Assembly (NCBI RefSeq): GCF_007671655.1
Contig: NZ_VCGX01000002.1
Span: forward strand, 186,001 to 250,000
Source of the DNA: Marinobacter piscis
Lineage (GTDB): Bacteria; Pseudomonadota; Gammaproteobacteria; Pseudomonadales; Oleiphilaceae
Direction of reading: 5' to 3'
DNA length: 64,000 bases
The notes beneath the pieces are model-generated. The model did not search any database, was not told where the DNA came from, and saw only the letters and a program-made list of their open reading frames with translations. Shown one piece after another: positions 29,564-41,238 of the stretch (position 1 is the stretch's first letter; each line of letters opens with the position of its first letter). The translations under genes and the position numbers were made by a program.

Positions 29564-30358
29564 TTGAAAGTTCGTTCACTCTATGTATATCCGGTCAAGT
29601 CCCTCGCTGGCATCCAGGTTGGCTCTTTTGAGATGGACGACTTCGGCCCGAAAGGCGACCGACGCTGGATGATTATCGACGAAGATCGTCGTTTTGTTAC
29701 CCAGCGAAAGCTTCCTGAACTCGCGCGGATAACGACGTCTCTGTCTCGAACGTCTGTAAGTATTCATATTCCTGGTGAGGGCGACTTTCTATTACAGAGC
29801 ACTGAGCGCGAGTCGCGAGTATTGGTCTGGCGCGACTGGGTCAAAGCTTATGAAGCGCAGTTGGCTGCAAGTGAAGCGCTAAGTCGTTTCTGTAGCCAGA
29901 ATCTGCGGCTGGTCTATATGCCAGACTCAACGTTTCGACGGGTTGATGCCGGTCGCGTGAGTGAATATCGTCGTGTTGGCTTTGCGGACGGCTTCCCGTT
30001 CCTGATCACCAATCAGGCGTCTCTGGAAGAGCTGAATGACCGCCTTGAGGTTGCAGCCGATATGCGCAGATTCCGCCCTAACATTGTTGTCGATGGCGAG
30101 GATCCGTGGCAGGAGGACAGTTGGCGGAGGCTTAAGATAGGTGAGACCTCTTTTGATATTGTTAAGCCCTGTTTCCGCTGCATTCTGACCACCGTTGATC
30201 CGGATACCGGGGTAAAGCACCCTGGCCAGCAACCACTAAGAACGCTCTCTGGCTATCGCAGAACCGAAGAAGGTGTGGTGTTCGGCCAGAATGCAATTCA
30301 CGAATCATGCGGTGTCGTCCACGTGGGTGACGCCGTCACTGTTATTGAATCGGAGTAG
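29564..30358 (+). CDS. MOSC domain protein (YcbX-like, without ferredoxin domain)
   Basis: MOSC proteins bind molybdenum cofactor sulfur or reduce N-hydroxylated compounds. I start it at TTG 29564, seven bases after GGAG, because a longer frame would run back through the terminator and tRNA. The 264-residue product begins with the MOSC N-terminal beta-barrel (VRSLYVYPVKSLAGIQV). The MOSC domain follows (about 110-262), with RFRPNIVVDG and the conserved cysteine in KPCFRCILTTVDPDTG. E. coli YcbX carries an extra C-terminal ferredoxin domain that is absent here. Confidence 0.9.
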   Translation: MKVRSLYVYPVKSLAGIQVGSFEMDDFGPKGDRRWMIIDEDRRFVTQRKLPELARITTSLSRTSVSIHIPGEGDFLLQSTERESRVLVWRDWVKAYEAQLAASEALSRFCSQNLRLVYMPDSTFRRVDAGRVSEYRRVGFADGFPFLITNQASLEELNDRLEVAADMRRFRPNIVVDGEDPWQEDSWRRLKIGETSFDIVKPCFRCILTTVDPDTGVKHPGQQPLRTLSGYRRTEEGVVFGQNAIHESCGVVHVGDAVTVIESE

Positions 30359-30366
30359 AAAGCAAC

Positions 30367-32292
30367 GTGCCACTGTTAACGCTGGATTCGATTTCCCTGG
30401 CCTACGGGATGCACCCGCTGCTTGATCAGGCGTCACTAACCATTAATGCAGGGGAGCGAGTGTGCCTGCTGGGCAGGAACGGCGAGGGTAAGTCAACCTT
30501 GCTTAAAATTGTCAGCGGTGTGGTTGTGCCTGATAGTGGCACGGTTCGCCTTGAGGATGGCGCCGTGCTGGCTGTGTTACCGCAAAATCTGCCTTCGGAT
30601 GACGACAGAACGGCTTACGAGATTGTGTCCGGCGCGTTTCCGGAAACCGGACAGCTGCTGGCTGAGTTTCACACACTTGCGCAACAGGCAGATGAAGCCA
30701 GCCTTAACCGAATGATGAAGGTTCAGGAGCGGATAGAGGCGCTTGACGGCTGGCGGCTTGATCAACGGGTAACAGCCATACTGGCGCAGTATGGAATAGA
30801 CCCGGATCAGAGGCTGAACCGACTCTCCGGCGGATGGCAGCGTCGGGTACTGTTGGCCCGGGCCCTGGTCGTTGAGCCCGACATTTTACTGCTGGATGAA
30901 CCTACTAACCATCTGGATGTGCCAGCTATTGCCTGGCTTGAGGAAACGCTTGGGGCGTTTCGGGGCGCCATGCTGTTTGTCAGCCACGACCGTGCCTTTA
31001 TCAGGCGCATGGCCACCCGGGTGGTCGAGCTGGACCGGGGCAAGCTGATCAGTTTTGCGGCGACCTATGATCGCTATCTTAAGCTCAAGGAAAAGGCTCT
31101 TGAGGAAGAAGAGCGTGAGAATGCTTTGTTTGATAAGCGGCTGAAGCAGGAAGAGGCCTGGATTCGCCAGGGCGTCAAGGCTCGCCGTACTCGCAACATG
31201 GGCCGGGTAAGAGCCCTTAAGGCGATGCGTGAAGAACATCGGCAGCGCCGCGTCCGGGGTGACACTGCTACGTTCGCTGTAGAGGATGCCGCGCGTTCCG
31301 GCAAGCTGGTAGCAGAAACGGTTAATGCCGGCTTCGCCTATCCGGATGGCACGCCGATCATCCGCGATATGAACCTTACGGTGCTTCGGGGTGACAAAAT
31401 CGGGCTTGTCGGTGAGAACGGAACGGGCAAGACCACGTTGGTGCGTTTATTGTTGGGCGACCTTCAGCCGACCGAGGGGGCCGTGCGGTTGGGGACCAAC
31501 CTTGAGGTTGCCTATTTTGATCAGCTCAGGGGCGAGCTGGACCTGGACCGAAACGCTCTGGATAACCTTTCAGAAGGGCGTGAGTTTATTGAAATTAACG
31601 GCAAGAGCAAACATGTGCTCGGGTACCTGCAGGAGTTCCTGTTTACCCCTGAGCGTGCCCGCTCACCTGTACGGGTGTTCTCGGGCGGCGAGCGAGCAAG
31701 GCTCTTGCTGGCGAAGCTGTTCAGCAAGCCAGCAAACATTCTGGTGCTCGATGAGCCCACGAACGATCTGGATGTGGAAACTCTTGAACTGCTGGAAGAG
31801 CAGTTGGCCGAATTCGCAGGCACGGTGATTGTTATCAGTCACGATCGTGAGTTTCTCGATAATGTTGTCACCGATGTGATCTTTCTCGATGGCTCTGGCC
31901 GTGTTCGTGAGTATGTGGGCGGTTATAGCGACTGGCGCGACCAGGGTGGTCGTTTTCCTGCCGAAGCAAGTGGTGCCCGTCTTGACCAGCATGACAAGGC
32001 GGAAAAGCCTGATAAACCCGAACGCAGCACAAAGTCAGCCGGTGCGCCCAAGCCGAAGCCAGCCAAGCTAAGCTATAAACTGAAACTCGAGCTTGAACAG
32101 TTGCCCGGGAGAATAGAAGTGCTGGAGCAGGAGGTGGCTGAGGTTCAGGAGCGTATTGCTGCGCCGGACTTTTATGCTGGAGCACCGGATGAGGTTGCAG
32201 CCACTCTGGAAGAGCTTGAGCAGAAAGAAGCCAGCCTTGAGAAAGTCATCGAACGATGGATGGAGCTGGAAGAGCAGGCAGGTTCTGAATGA
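30367..32292 (+). CDS. uup: ABC-F ATPase, Uup-like
   Basis: ABC-F proteins act on ribosomes or, for Uup, also affect transposon excision and ribosome assembly. The 641 residues begin at GTG 30367, eight bases after the MOSC stop. ATPase domain 1 has GRNGEGKSTLLK, RLSGGWQRRV and DILLLDEPTNHLD. A charged linker (about 240-300) follows. Domain 2 has GENGTGKTTLVRLL, FSGGERARLLL and LVLDEPTNDLD. After about 535 comes a proline/lysine-rich hinge and then a coiled-coil C-terminus (about 565-640), the mark of the Uup subgroup. No membrane segments are present. Confidence 0.93.
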   Translation: MPLLTLDSISLAYGMHPLLDQASLTINAGERVCLLGRNGEGKSTLLKIVSGVVVPDSGTVRLEDGAVLAVLPQNLPSDDDRTAYEIVSGAFPETGQLLAEFHTLAQQADEASLNRMMKVQERIEALDGWRLDQRVTAILAQYGIDPDQRLNRLSGGWQRRVLLARALVVEPDILLLDEPTNHLDVPAIAWLEETLGAFRGAMLFVSHDRAFIRRMATRVVELDRGKLISFAATYDRYLKLKEKALEEEERENALFDKRLKQEEAWIRQGVKARRTRNMGRVRALKAMREEHRQRRVRGDTATFAVEDAARSGKLVAETVNAGFAYPDGTPIIRDMNLTVLRGDKIGLVGENGTGKTTLVRLLLGDLQPTEGAVRLGTNLEVAYFDQLRGELDLDRNALDNLSEGREFIEINGKSKHVLGYLQEFLFTPERARSPVRVFSGGERARLLLAKLFSKPANILVLDEPTNDLDVETLELLEEQLAEFAGTVIVISHDREFLDNVVTDVIFLDGSGRVREYVGGYSDWRDQGGRFPAEASGARLDQHDKAEKPDKPERSTKSAGAPKPKPAKLSYKLKLELEQLPGRIEVLEQEVAEVQERIAAPDFYAGAPDEVAATLEELEQKEASLEKVIERWMELEEQAGSE

Positions 32293-32299
32293 ATTATGC

Positions 32300-32348
32300 A
32301 GCTACTGCAAGCCCGGCGACAAATCCTTGCGCCAGGCTTGCAGTGGCT
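32300..32348. other. Long stem-loop between uup and uspA
   Basis: Bases 32300-32313 pair with 32335-32348 (14 pairs, one G-U), then a C-A mismatch, then GGCG (32315-32318) with CGCC (32330-32333) around an 11-base loop. There is no T-tract on either strand. It lies between convergent genes, so it may block 3' degradation or act as a weak stop for both. Confidence 0.55.
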
Positions 32349-32362
32349 GGATGAAGCGGGCC

Positions 32363-32794
32363 TTAGTGAATCCTGATTGCCAGAACGTCACACTGGGTTC
32401 CGTGCAGGATCCCATTGGCTGTGGAGCCCAGAAGTAGCTGAAAGCCTTTCCGCCCGTGGGTGCCCACAATCACCAGGTCGGCCTCATGTTCTTTTACCAG
32501 GCGATGAACTTCGGATTCCGGGCGGCCTACCGCCACAACCTGGTGGGCTTTATCAACCCCGTAGGTGTCGCCATAGGCTGCAAGCTGTTCCCGGGCCGCT
32601 TTATCGAGCTGGTCCTGCAGCTCGGTAAGGTCCATCGGGATATCACCGCCGTAGGCGTAACCGACAGGCTCTACAACATGCACCAACAACAGGCTCGCTC
32701 CGTGCGCCTCGCTCATCGCCTTGGCTTTTTCCAGAACCTGAGGGGCTTCCTCGGTAAGGTCAATGGAGACCAGCATCTTTTTGTAAGCAGACAT
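32363..32794 (-). CDS. Universal stress protein, UspA family
   Basis: This 143-residue single-domain Usp begins MSAYKKMLVSIDLTEEAPQV. The C-terminal ATP-binding loop is VGTHGRKGFQLLLGSTANG, matching G-2x-G-9x-G(S/T), so this is probably the ATP-binding type. TAAGGAG precedes the ATG. It lies on the minus strand 63 bases downstream of an exported protein gene. The specific stress cannot be told from sequence. Confidence 0.93.
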   Translation of the reverse strand: MSAYKKMLVSIDLTEEAPQVLEKAKAMSEAHGASLLLVHVVEPVGYAYGGDIPMDLTELQDQLDKAAREQLAAYGDTYGVDKAHQVVAVGRPESEVHRLVKEHEADLVIVGTHGRKGFQLLLGSTANGILHGTQCDVLAIRIH

Positions 32795-32857
32795 CCCTAA
32801 CTCCTTAATCGATCGACTTTGTTACAGCATAATACGGGAGCGCGACCGGGGGAAGGG

Positions 32858-33673
32858 TCATGCACTGTGCTCCAGCATATCAATCACCTGAGTAAGGCCT
32901 TCCAGGATGTGCTTGGAATACCTGTCAATAACAAAGCCCACGTTGTTTTCATTATAGTTGATGTAGGATCCACGGATGAATTGCCACTTCGAACTGACAT
33001 CCCCTAACAGGTTTGTCAGTTCGTTCGCGCTCTCCCCGCTGTCTATTGTTTCCAGCAACCGGTCGAATTCCCGGGCCTGCTCGTCCAGTGGCAGGTCGGT
33101 GGCTGACCCCTGAAATGTCTGGGAGACAGAGGAGTTTGTGCGAACCGCGTATTTGGCCATCATCCGGGCGATCTTAACGGCGCCCATCCGGGCTGCTTCA
33201 ATGCGGGGGTCTGTGTTCGTGAGGGAATCTTCCAGAGCCATCTCGTAAAAACCGGTTGCCATATCATTCATGACAACCGCCTGGTTTGCCATATCTGAAA
33301 CCAGCCGCAGGTCGGGAAATCCGGTGGTGCGAACATCGTTAATATTGTCCCGCATCAGGTTTTTGAAGCTGCGAAACTCTGTGTTCAGTTTTCCGGTCTG
33401 TTCATTGGTCAGCACATCGCTGGTGCTTGCTTCCAGGCTTTTCATGGCAGTGTTGGCCGCGTTGATGCCGGCGACGATCTCGTTCAGGGTGTCTGTGCTG
33501 CCGCTTCCGATGAAGCGGTAATAGGCGTCCAGGGCGATATAGTTGCTGACCCGGAAGCTATGGAGCTGAGCGAGGAAGTCGTCAGCATCCTGAGCCTTTA
33601 CGCTTGCAGGAATGAGGGCGAAAAAAAGCAGGGCGGTAACCAGCGAGCGCATACGCAGGTGCTTGGCGATCAT
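32858..33673 (-). CDS. Predicted exported helical protein, unrecognised
   Basis: I start at ATG 33673 (GGAGA nine bases upstream), giving 271 residues. The N-terminus MIAKHLRMRSLVTALLFF is a Sec signal with likely cleavage after ASVKA (about residue 27). An in-frame extension up to 33904 is basic, odd in composition and lacks the signal at its start. The mature protein looks all-helical, with SFRVSNYIALDAYYRFIGSG, many Asn/Ser/Thr and no cysteines. I do not recognise a family. It is divergent from fadBA across a 364-base region and lies upstream of uspA on the same strand. Confidence 0.7.
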   Translation of the reverse strand: MIAKHLRMRSLVTALLFFALIPASVKAQDADDFLAQLHSFRVSNYIALDAYYRFIGSGSTDTLNEIVAGINAANTAMKSLEASTSDVLTNEQTGKLNTEFRSFKNLMRDNINDVRTTGFPDLRLVSDMANQAVVMNDMATGFYEMALEDSLTNTDPRIEAARMGAVKIARMMAKYAVRTNSSVSQTFQGSATDLPLDEQAREFDRLLETIDSGESANELTNLLGDVSSKWQFIRGSYINYNENNVGFVIDRYSKHILEGLTQVIDMLEHSA

Positions 33674-34037
33674 CGGATTGAGTCTCCGTAAAACGTTTAT
33701 TATTGTGTACCTGAGTCTGATACTGACGGTAGAGTAAGTTCTCCGGGCAGGCAAGTGTTCCGCGGGAGCAGCACTCGATAAATGCAAACTTCGTTGAATT
33801 TGCGTGACCGGGTTCCGGTTTTTACCTGTGTAGTACTTCCTCGCCCGAAAGAAACAAATTGACAAACGAGTGATTTTTTCACATCGTGTGCCCTCACGAT
33901 TCAAACGACTGTATGAATTTTGGGTCGATTAATCGGGCAGTGACCGAAATCTCGCTGCACAAACAGTCCCGGAAGCTCAGCCAGAACTGAGCATCCAGGA
34001 CTGGAAGCAGTTCCAAAAACAGACTGGAGATCAGTTG
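33674..34037. other. Divergent intergenic region between exported protein gene and fadB
   Basis: This 364-base stretch has no credible gene. It holds a TTGACA (33859-33864) without a matching -10, a spaced inverted repeat GCAAA / TTTGC (33784-33803 approximately), and the palindrome TTCAAACGACTGTATGAA (33900-33917) listed separately. The fadB ribosome site GGAG lies at 34026-34029. Confidence 0.6.
33900..33917. promoter_or_regulatory. Putative PsrA/fatty-acid regulator operator upstream of fadBA
   Basis: TTCAAACGACTGTATGAA is an imperfect 18-base palindrome with one mismatched pair. CAAAC-N4-GTATG matches the Pseudomonas PsrA pattern (G/C)AAAC-N2-4-GTTT(G/C) at nine of ten positions. PsrA is known to repress fadBA in Pseudomonas until fatty acyl ligands bind. 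It lies 120 bases before fadB. Confidence 0.4.
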
Positions 34038-36185
34038 ATGATTTACGAAGGTAAAGCCATCACGGTTAAAGAGATCGAAGGCGGGATCGCTCAGTTGAAC
34101 TTCGACTTGCAAGGCGAGTCAGTAAACAAGTTCGACCGCCTTACAATTGAAGAGCTCAACGCCGCGACTGACGCACTTAACGCACAAAAGGAACTCAAGG
34201 GGCTGGTGGTAACCAGTTCTAAAGACAGTTTCATCGTGGGCGCGGACATAACAGAGTTTACCGATCTGTTTGCCGGCTCTGAAGAAGACCTTATCGCGAA
34301 CAACCTGAAAGCCAATACGATTTTCAGCGCGGTAGAGGATCTGCCTTTCCCCACCGTTACCGCTATCAATGGCATGGCACTGGGCGGTGGTTTTGAAATG
34401 TGCCTGGCAACCGATTACCGGGTTATGGCACCTAAAGCGAAAGTGGGCCTGCCTGAAGTCAAGCTGGGTATTTTCCCGGGCTTCGGCGGCACGGTTCGTC
34501 TTTCCCGCCTGATTGGTGTAGACAACGCCGTTGAGTGGATCTGCGGTGGTACGGAAAACCGTGCCGATGCAGCTCTGAAAACCGGCGCAGTAGACGCAGT
34601 TGTTGAGCCAGCCAAGCTGGTAGAGTCTGCCGTTGCAATCATCAATCAGTGCAACGAAGGCAAGCTTGATTACGAAGCCCGTCGTGAAGAAAAGAAAGGC
34701 AAGATCAAGCTGAACGCCATGGAAAGCATGATGGCGTTCGAGATTTCCAAGGCATTCGTCGGCGGTAAGGCTGGCAAGAACTACCCGGCGCCGGTTGAAG
34801 CTATCAAGGTGATGCAGAAGCACGCCGGCATGACCCGTGACAAGGCAATTGAAGTAGAAGCCAAAGGCTTCGCTAAAATGGCCAAGACCAACGTGGCGGC
34901 ATGTCTGGTAGGCCTGTTCCTGAACGATCAGGCGCTGAAGAAGAAAGCCAGTGCCTGGGGCAAAGAAGCCTCCGACGTGAATCTGGCAGCCGTACTGGGC
35001 GCGGGCATCATGGGTGGCGGTGTCGCTTATCAGTCGGCACTGAAAGGCACGCCCATCATCATGAAGGATATTAACCAGGACGGTATCGACCTGGGCCTGA
35101 AAGAAGCCAAGAACCTGCTGACCAAGCGTGTTAACAAGGGCAAGATGGACGCCGGCAAAATGGCGGATGTCCTTAACAGCATTACACCAACCCTGAACTA
35201 CGGTGATTTCAAGAACGTAGACCTGGTTGTTGAAGCTGTTGTTGAGAACCCGAAAGTGAAAGATGCGGTTCTGCGTGAGACCGAAGAGATGGTGCGTGAT
35301 GACGCCATTCTGACGTCTAACACCTCTACGATCTCAATCGACCTTCTGGCCAAGAACCTGAAGCGTCCGGAAAACTTCTGCGGTATGCACTTTTTCAACC
35401 CGGTGCACATGATGCCGCTGGTTGAGGTTATCCGCGGTGAAAAAACCTCTGACCGTGCTGTTGCAACGACGGTTGCCTATGCCAAGGCAATGGGGAAAAC
35501 ACCGATCGTTGTAAACGATTGCCCGGGCTTCCTGGTTAACCGTGTACTTTTCCCATACTTTGGCGGGTTCTCCGGCCTGGTCCGTGACGGTGCCGACTTC
35601 CAGAAAATCGACAAGGTCATGGAGAAGTTTGGCTGGCCTATGGGCCCTGCCTATCTGCTCGACGTGGTTGGCATGGACACCGCCAAGCATGCGAACGAGG
35701 TAATGGCCGACGGCTTCCCGGATCGCATGAAGGCCGACTTCAAATCTGCTGTAGAAGTCATGTTCGAGAATGACCGTTACGGTCAGAAAAACGATAAAGG
35801 CTTCTACAAGTACGAGCTGGATCGTAAAGGCAAGCAGAAGAAAGTGGTCGATGAAGAGACCTACAAGCTGCTGGAGCCGGTTGTTCAGGGTAAAGGTGAG
35901 TTCAGCGACGAAGATATCATCGCTCGCATGATGATTCCGCTGTGCCTTGAAACCGTTCGCTGCCTTGAAGACGGAATTGTTGAAGACCCGGCGGATGCTG
36001 ATATGGGTCTGATCTTCGGTATCGGCTTCCCGCCGTTCCGTGGAGGTGCCCTGCGTTACATCGACGATATGGGTGCAGACAAGTTCGTTGAACTGGCAGA
36101 CAAGTTTGCAGATCTTGGTCCTTTGTATCATCCAACCGAGAAGCTGCGTGAAATGGCCAAAACTGGCGAAAAGTTTTTTGGCTAA
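34038..36185 (+). CDS. fadB: Fatty acid oxidation complex subunit alpha FadB
   Basis: FadB holds enoyl-CoA hydratase/isomerase (about residues 1-190) and 3-hydroxyacyl-CoA dehydrogenase (about 310-715). ATG 34038 sits eight bases after GGAG; a TTG three bases earlier is also in frame. The 715 residues match E. coli FadB (729). Hydratase glutamates lie in [18 protein letters not shown] and [15 protein letters not shown]. The NAD site is [31 protein letters not shown] includes the dehydrogenase histidine. fadA follows after 33 bases. Confidence 0.97.
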   Translation: MIYEGKAITVKEIEGGIAQLNFDLQGESVNKFDRLTIEELNAATDALNAQKELKGLVVTSSKDSFIVGADITEFTDLFAGSEEDLIANNLKANTIFSAVEDLPFPTVTAINGMALGGGFEMCLATDYRVMAPKAKVGLPEVKLGIFPGFGGTVRLSRLIGVDNAVEWICGGTENRADAALKTGAVDAVVEPAKLVESAVAIINQCNEGKLDYEARREEKKGKIKLNAMESMMAFEISKAFVGGKAGKNYPAPVEAIKVMQKHAGMTRDKAIEVEAKGFAKMAKTNVAACLVGLFLNDQALKKKASAWGKEASDVNLAAVLGAGIMGGGVAYQSALKGTPIIMKDINQDGIDLGLKEAKNLLTKRVNKGKMDAGKMADVLNSITPTLNYGDFKNVDLVVEAVVENPKVKDAVLRETEEMVRDDAILTSNTSTISIDLLAKNLKRPENFCGMHFFNPVHMMPLVEVIRGEKTSDRAVATTVAYAKAMGKTPIVVNDCPGFLVNRVLFPYFGGFSGLVRDGADFQKIDKVMEKFGWPMGPAYLLDVVGMDTAKHANEVMADGFPDRMKADFKSAVEVMFENDRYGQKNDKGFYKYELDRKGKQKKVVDEETYKLLEPVVQGKGEFSDEDIIARMMIPLCLETVRCLEDGIVEDPADADMGLIFGIGFPPFRGGALRYIDDMGADKFVELADKFADLGPLYHPTEKLREMAKTGEKFFG

Positions 36186-36191
36186 CCCTGA

Positions 36192-37394
<1,203 letters not shown>

Positions 37395-37424
37395 TCTGTT
37401 AACAGATCGCAGTAACGCTTTCAT

Positions 37425-37453
37425 GGAAGGCCCGGCAATGCGCCGGGCCTTCC
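37425..37453 (+). terminator. Terminator of fadBA
   Basis: GGAAGGCCCGGC (37425-37436) and GCCGGGCCTTCC (37442-37453) pair perfectly around a five-base loop, followed by TGCTTTC. A shorter palindrome GATCTGTTAACAGATC overlaps the fadA stop just upstream. Confidence 0.8.
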
Positions 37454-37620
37454 TGCTTTCGGGGCAAACTAAGGGTTGTCTTGCTATTCCTGACCCTGTA
37501 AAACAGTGTGCCTTAAGATAACGACGGCTTTTATATTTTTTCCAGCCGATTGATTTTACAGCGCGTTTACGGTCTCCTTGTGTATTGACCGATTTATCGC
37601 CAAGGATACAGATTTCCGAT

Positions 37621-40260
37621 ATGGGTAAAAGTCTCGTAATTGTCGAGTCACCAGCGAAAGCGAAGACCATCAATAAATACCTGGGCTCTGACTTTATCGT
37701 AAAGTCCAGTGTCGGGCACATTCGTGATCTTCCCGTTAGTGGCAGCGGATCGCAAAAAGATCCCAAGGAACGCGCCAGGCAGGCCGCAATCACCCGCAAA
37801 CTGAGCCCGGAAGATAAGGCTGCCCACAAAAAGCGCAAAGCCCGGGAGCAATTGGTTGCGCGCATGGGTGTGGATCCGGACCAGAACTGGAGTGCCCGCT
37901 ACGAGGTTCTTCCGGGTAAGGAAAAGGTGGTCAGCGAACTGAAGCGGCTCGCCAAAAGTGCCGATCATATTTACCTGGCAACGGACCTTGACCGGGAAGG
38001 GGAAGCGATTGCCTGGCATCTGAAGCAGACGATAGGTGGTGAGCCGGATAAGTATCGTCGTGTTGTCTTTAACGAAATAACCAAGCGTGCCATTCAGGAT
38101 GCCTTTGAAAACCCGGGCACCCTGGACACGAATCAGGTTAATGCGCAGCAGGCGCGGCGTTTTCTCGACCGGGTTGTGGGGTATATGGTATCCCCGCTCT
38201 TGTGGGCCAAGCTGGCCCGTGGCCTTTCAGCCGGTCGGGTACAGTCCGTCGCCGTGCGTCTGATTGTCGAGCGCGAGCGTGAGATTCGCGCTTTTATACC
38301 TGAAGAGTACTGGCAGTTGTTTGCCAGCCTCAGCGCCGGGGAAAAGGCGAAGCCGGTGCGCTTTGAGGTAACCCGCTACAACGATAAGCCCTACCGCCCG
38401 GTTAGCGAGCAGCAGAGCACCGAGCATGTCGAGCGCCTCAAGGCCGGCAGTTTCAAGGTTGCTAAAAGAGAGGACAAGCCAACCCGGTCGCGCCCGGGCG
38501 CGCCGTTTATTACCTCCACGCTGCAGCAGGCTGCCAGTAACCGTCTCGGATTCAGTGTCAAGAAAACCATGATGCTGGCACAGCGCCTGTATGAGGCGGG
38601 CTACATTACCTACATGCGTACGGATTCCACCAACCTGAGTCAGGACGCTATCAGCAGCTGCCGCGATTATATCCAGGAGCAGTTTGGCGGACGCTACCTG
38701 CCGGAAAAGCCGAAAGTGTACGGCAGTAAAGAGGGCGCGCAGGAGGCTCACGAAGCTGTACGGCCAACGGAAGTAACCCGGAAGGCTGCTGGCATAAGCG
38801 GCCTGGAGAAGGATGCGGAAAAACTCTACGACCTGATCTGGCGCCAGTTTGTTGCCTGTCAGATGGCCGAGGCCGAGTTCCTCAGCACATCCATTGTGGT
38901 CGCCAGCGGCGATTATGAGCTGCGCACCCGTGGTCGTATCATCAAGTTTGAAGGGTTCCTGAAGGTTGCCCCCCAGTCCTCCAAAAAAGACGAGGATGTG
39001 TCCTTGCCGGACATTAAAGTCGGCGACGCGCTGAGCCTTGAAAAGCTGGACCCGAGTCAGCATTTCACCAAGCCTGCGCCACGTTACACGGAAGCCAGCC
39101 TGGTTAAGGAGCTGGAGAAGCAGGGCATCGGCCGGCCTTCGACGTATGCGTCGATTATTTCGACCATTCAGGACCGGGGCTATGTTCGCCTGCAGAACCG
39201 TCGTTTTTACGCCGAAAAAATGGGCGAGATAGTCACCGAGCGGCTGTGCGAGTCATTTTCCGATCTGATGGACTATGACTTTACGGCGAAAATGGAAGGC
39301 AACCTGGACCACATTGCCGACGGGGATGTGGACTGGAAAAAAGTCCTCAATGACTTTTACGCAGGCTTCAGGCAGCAACTGGAATCTGCGGAAGCAACAG
39401 ACCCCGAGGGCGGCATGCGCCCGAATATCCCCACGGAAACAGACATTCCATGCCCCAGTTGTGGCAGGAACATGCAGATCCGGGTCGCCAGTACCGGTGT
39501 TTTCCTGGGTTGCTCGGGTTACTCGTTACCGCCCAAGGAACGGTGTAAAACCACCATTAACCTGGTGTCCGGTGATGAGGTGGCCAGCGTTGATGATGAC
39601 GTGGAAGGTGAGGGCGAGTCCCGTCTGCTGCGTAAAAAGCGCCGCTGCCCCAAGTGTGGCACTGCCATGGACAGTTATCTGGTGGACGAAAACCGCAAGC
39701 TGCATGTCTGCGGTAATAACCCGGACTGTTCAGGTTATGAAGTCGAGAAAGGCACCTTCCGGATTAAGGGGTATGATGGCCCGACCCTGGAGTGTGACAA
39801 GTGTGGCTCCGAGATGCAGCTGAAAACCGGGCGTTTCGGTAAGTATTTCGGGTGTACAAGTGATACTTGCAAAAATACTCGTAAGTTATTGAAAAGTGGT
39901 GAGCCCGCACCGCCCAAAATGGACCCGGTGCCTATGCCGGAGCTGAAGTGCCGCAAAGTTGATGACACCTATGTACTGCGTGACGGTGCGTCCGGACTGT
40001 TTCTGGCAGCCAGCAAATTTCCGAAAAACCGGGAAACCCGGCCGCCTCTGGTGATGGAAATAAAGCCGCATCGCAAGGAGATCGACCCGAAGCATGATTA
40101 CCTGATGGATGCGCCGGAGAGAGATCCGGAAGGCAACCCGACCGTCATCCGCTACAGTCGCAAAACCAAAGAGCAGTATGTTATGTCGGAAAAAGACGGT
40201 AAGGCGACAGGGTGGTCTGCCTGGTATGTGGACGGAAAGTGGCAGCCACGGCAGAAGTAA
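37621..40260 (+). CDS. topA: DNA topoisomerase I
   Basis: TopA relaxes negative supercoils through a 5'-phosphotyrosine. ATG 37621 begins [22 protein letters not shown], the family start; an upstream in-frame codon at 37585 adds 12 unlikely residues. The TOPRIM domain has [17 protein letters not shown], and the active tyrosine is in [13 protein letters not shown]. The 879-residue protein ends with three zinc ribbons (about 605-760): [16 protein letters not shown] and CDKCGSEM each with a matching distal cysteine pair. A basic tail follows. The size is close to E. coli TopA (865). Confidence 0.97.
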   Translation: MGKSLVIVESPAKAKTINKYLGSDFIVKSSVGHIRDLPVSGSGSQKDPKERARQAAITRKLSPEDKAAHKKRKAREQLVARMGVDPDQNWSARYEVLPGKEKVVSELKRLAKSADHIYLATDLDREGEAIAWHLKQTIGGEPDKYRRVVFNEITKRAIQDAFENPGTLDTNQVNAQQARRFLDRVVGYMVSPLLWAKLARGLSAGRVQSVAVRLIVEREREIRAFIPEEYWQLFASLSAGEKAKPVRFEVTRYNDKPYRPVSEQQSTEHVERLKAGSFKVAKREDKPTRSRPGAPFITSTLQQAASNRLGFSVKKTMMLAQRLYEAGYITYMRTDSTNLSQDAISSCRDYIQEQFGGRYLPEKPKVYGSKEGAQEAHEAVRPTEVTRKAAGISGLEKDAEKLYDLIWRQFVACQMAEAEFLSTSIVVASGDYELRTRGRIIKFEGFLKVAPQSSKKDEDVSLPDIKVGDALSLEKLDPSQHFTKPAPRYTEASLVKELEKQGIGRPSTYASIISTIQDRGYVRLQNRRFYAEKMGEIVTERLCESFSDLMDYDFTAKMEGNLDHIADGDVDWKKVLNDFYAGFRQQLESAEATDPEGGMRPNIPTETDIPCPSCGRNMQIRVASTGVFLGCSGYSLPPKERCKTTINLVSGDEVASVDDDVEGEGESRLLRKKRRCPKCGTAMDSYLVDENRKLHVCGNNPDCSGYEVEKGTFRIKGYDGPTLECDKCGSEMQLKTGRFGKYFGCTSDTCKNTRKLLKSGEPAPPKMDPVPMPELKCRKVDDTYVLRDGASGLFLAASKFPKNRETRPPLVMEIKPHRKEIDPKHDYLMDAPERDPEGNPTVIRYSRKTKEQYVMSEKDGKATGWSAWYVDGKWQPRQK

Positions 40261-40282
40261 CCGTTGTGACTGTTAAGTAACG

Positions 40283-40318
40283 AAAAGGGGGCAGAGCATC
40301 GACTCTGGCCCCTTTTTT
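40283..40318. terminator. Bidirectional terminator between topA and the minus-strand dehydrogenase
   Basis: AAAAGGGG...AGAG and CTCT...CCCCTTTT form a strong stem, with T6 on the plus strand and A4 on the other side. It serves both convergent genes. Confidence 0.88.
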
Positions 40319-40347
40319 GTTTTCAGCGTGTATCAGCTCACGCCTTG

Positions 40348-41211
40348 CTACTTCAGTCTCTGAATCAGTGAAGACGTATCCCAGCGATTTCCGCCCATCT
40401 TCTGAATGTCCCCATAGAACTGATCCACCAGGGCTGTGACTGGCAATGAAGCATTAACCCGACGCGCTTCTTCAAGGCATATCCCCAGATCTTTGCGCAT
40501 CCAGTCAACGGCAAAACCGTGGTCAAATTCACCTTTAATCATGGTCTCGGAGCGGTTTTCCATTTGCCAGGACTGCGCGGCTCCCTGGGAAATAACATCC
40601 ACCACTTTTTTGATATCAAGATTCGCCTGTCCGGCAAAATGCAGGGCTTCCGACAGGCCCTGAATCAGCCCGGCAATGGCAATCTGATTGACCATTTTGG
40701 TTTTCTGGCCACTGCCGGCAGGCCCCATCAGATTCAGTGCTCTGGCGTAGTGCTGAAGCAGTGGTTGCGCCTGCTGGTAATCCTGATCACTTCCCCCGCA
40801 CATGATAGTGAGCTGGCCGTTCTGAGCGCCTTGCTCGCCTCCGGAGACAGGGGCATCGATAAAGCCCAGGCCGGACTGGCGGGCTTTCCCGGCCAGGTTT
40901 TCTGCAAATCCGGCTGAGGCAGTGGTGTGGTCAATCAGGATGGCACCGGTCTGAGCATGCGCCAGAACGCCGTCAGCCCCCTCATACACCGCTGCAAGAT
41001 CTTTGTCGGCCCCAACGCAGGTCACCACAAAGTCTGCGCCTTCTACGGCTTCTGCGATGGTTTCAAAGGCGCGTCCCGGGTAGTCTGCAACCCACTTCCG
41101 GGATTTTTCAGTGGAGCGGTTCCAGACACGTACGGTCAGTCCAGCATTGGCCAGATGTCCGGCCATGGGGTAACCCATAACGCCGAGACCAATAAAGGTT
41201 ACAGTGGACAT
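40348..41211 (-). CDS. NAD(P)-dependent beta-hydroxyacid dehydrogenase family protein
   Basis: This 287-residue enzyme belongs to the 3-hydroxyisobutyrate / tartronate semialdehyde reductase family. The cofactor site is FIGLGVMGYPMAGHLANAG, the substrate motif DAPVSGGEQGAQNGQLTIM (about 117-135), and the catalytic lysine lies in SGQKTKMVNQIAIA. WNRSTEK after the Rossmann strand suggests NADP preference (inference). No pathway genes are adjacent that would fix its substrate. The TRIC-type channel gene upstream ends 27 bases before it on the same strand. Confidence 0.9.
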   Translation of the reverse strand: MSTVTFIGLGVMGYPMAGHLANAGLTVRVWNRSTEKSRKWVADYPGRAFETIAEAVEGADFVVTCVGADKDLAAVYEGADGVLAHAQTGAILIDHTTASAGFAENLAGKARQSGLGFIDAPVSGGEQGAQNGQLTIMCGGSDQDYQQAQPLLQHYARALNLMGPAGSGQKTKMVNQIAIAGLIQGLSEALHFAGQANLDIKKVVDVISQGAAQSWQMENRSETMIKGEFDHGFAVDWMRKDLGICLEEARRVNASLPVTALVDQFYGDIQKMGGNRWDTSSLIQRLK

Positions 41212-41238
41212 GGTTTTCTCCTTCGAGCCTTTTGCGGC

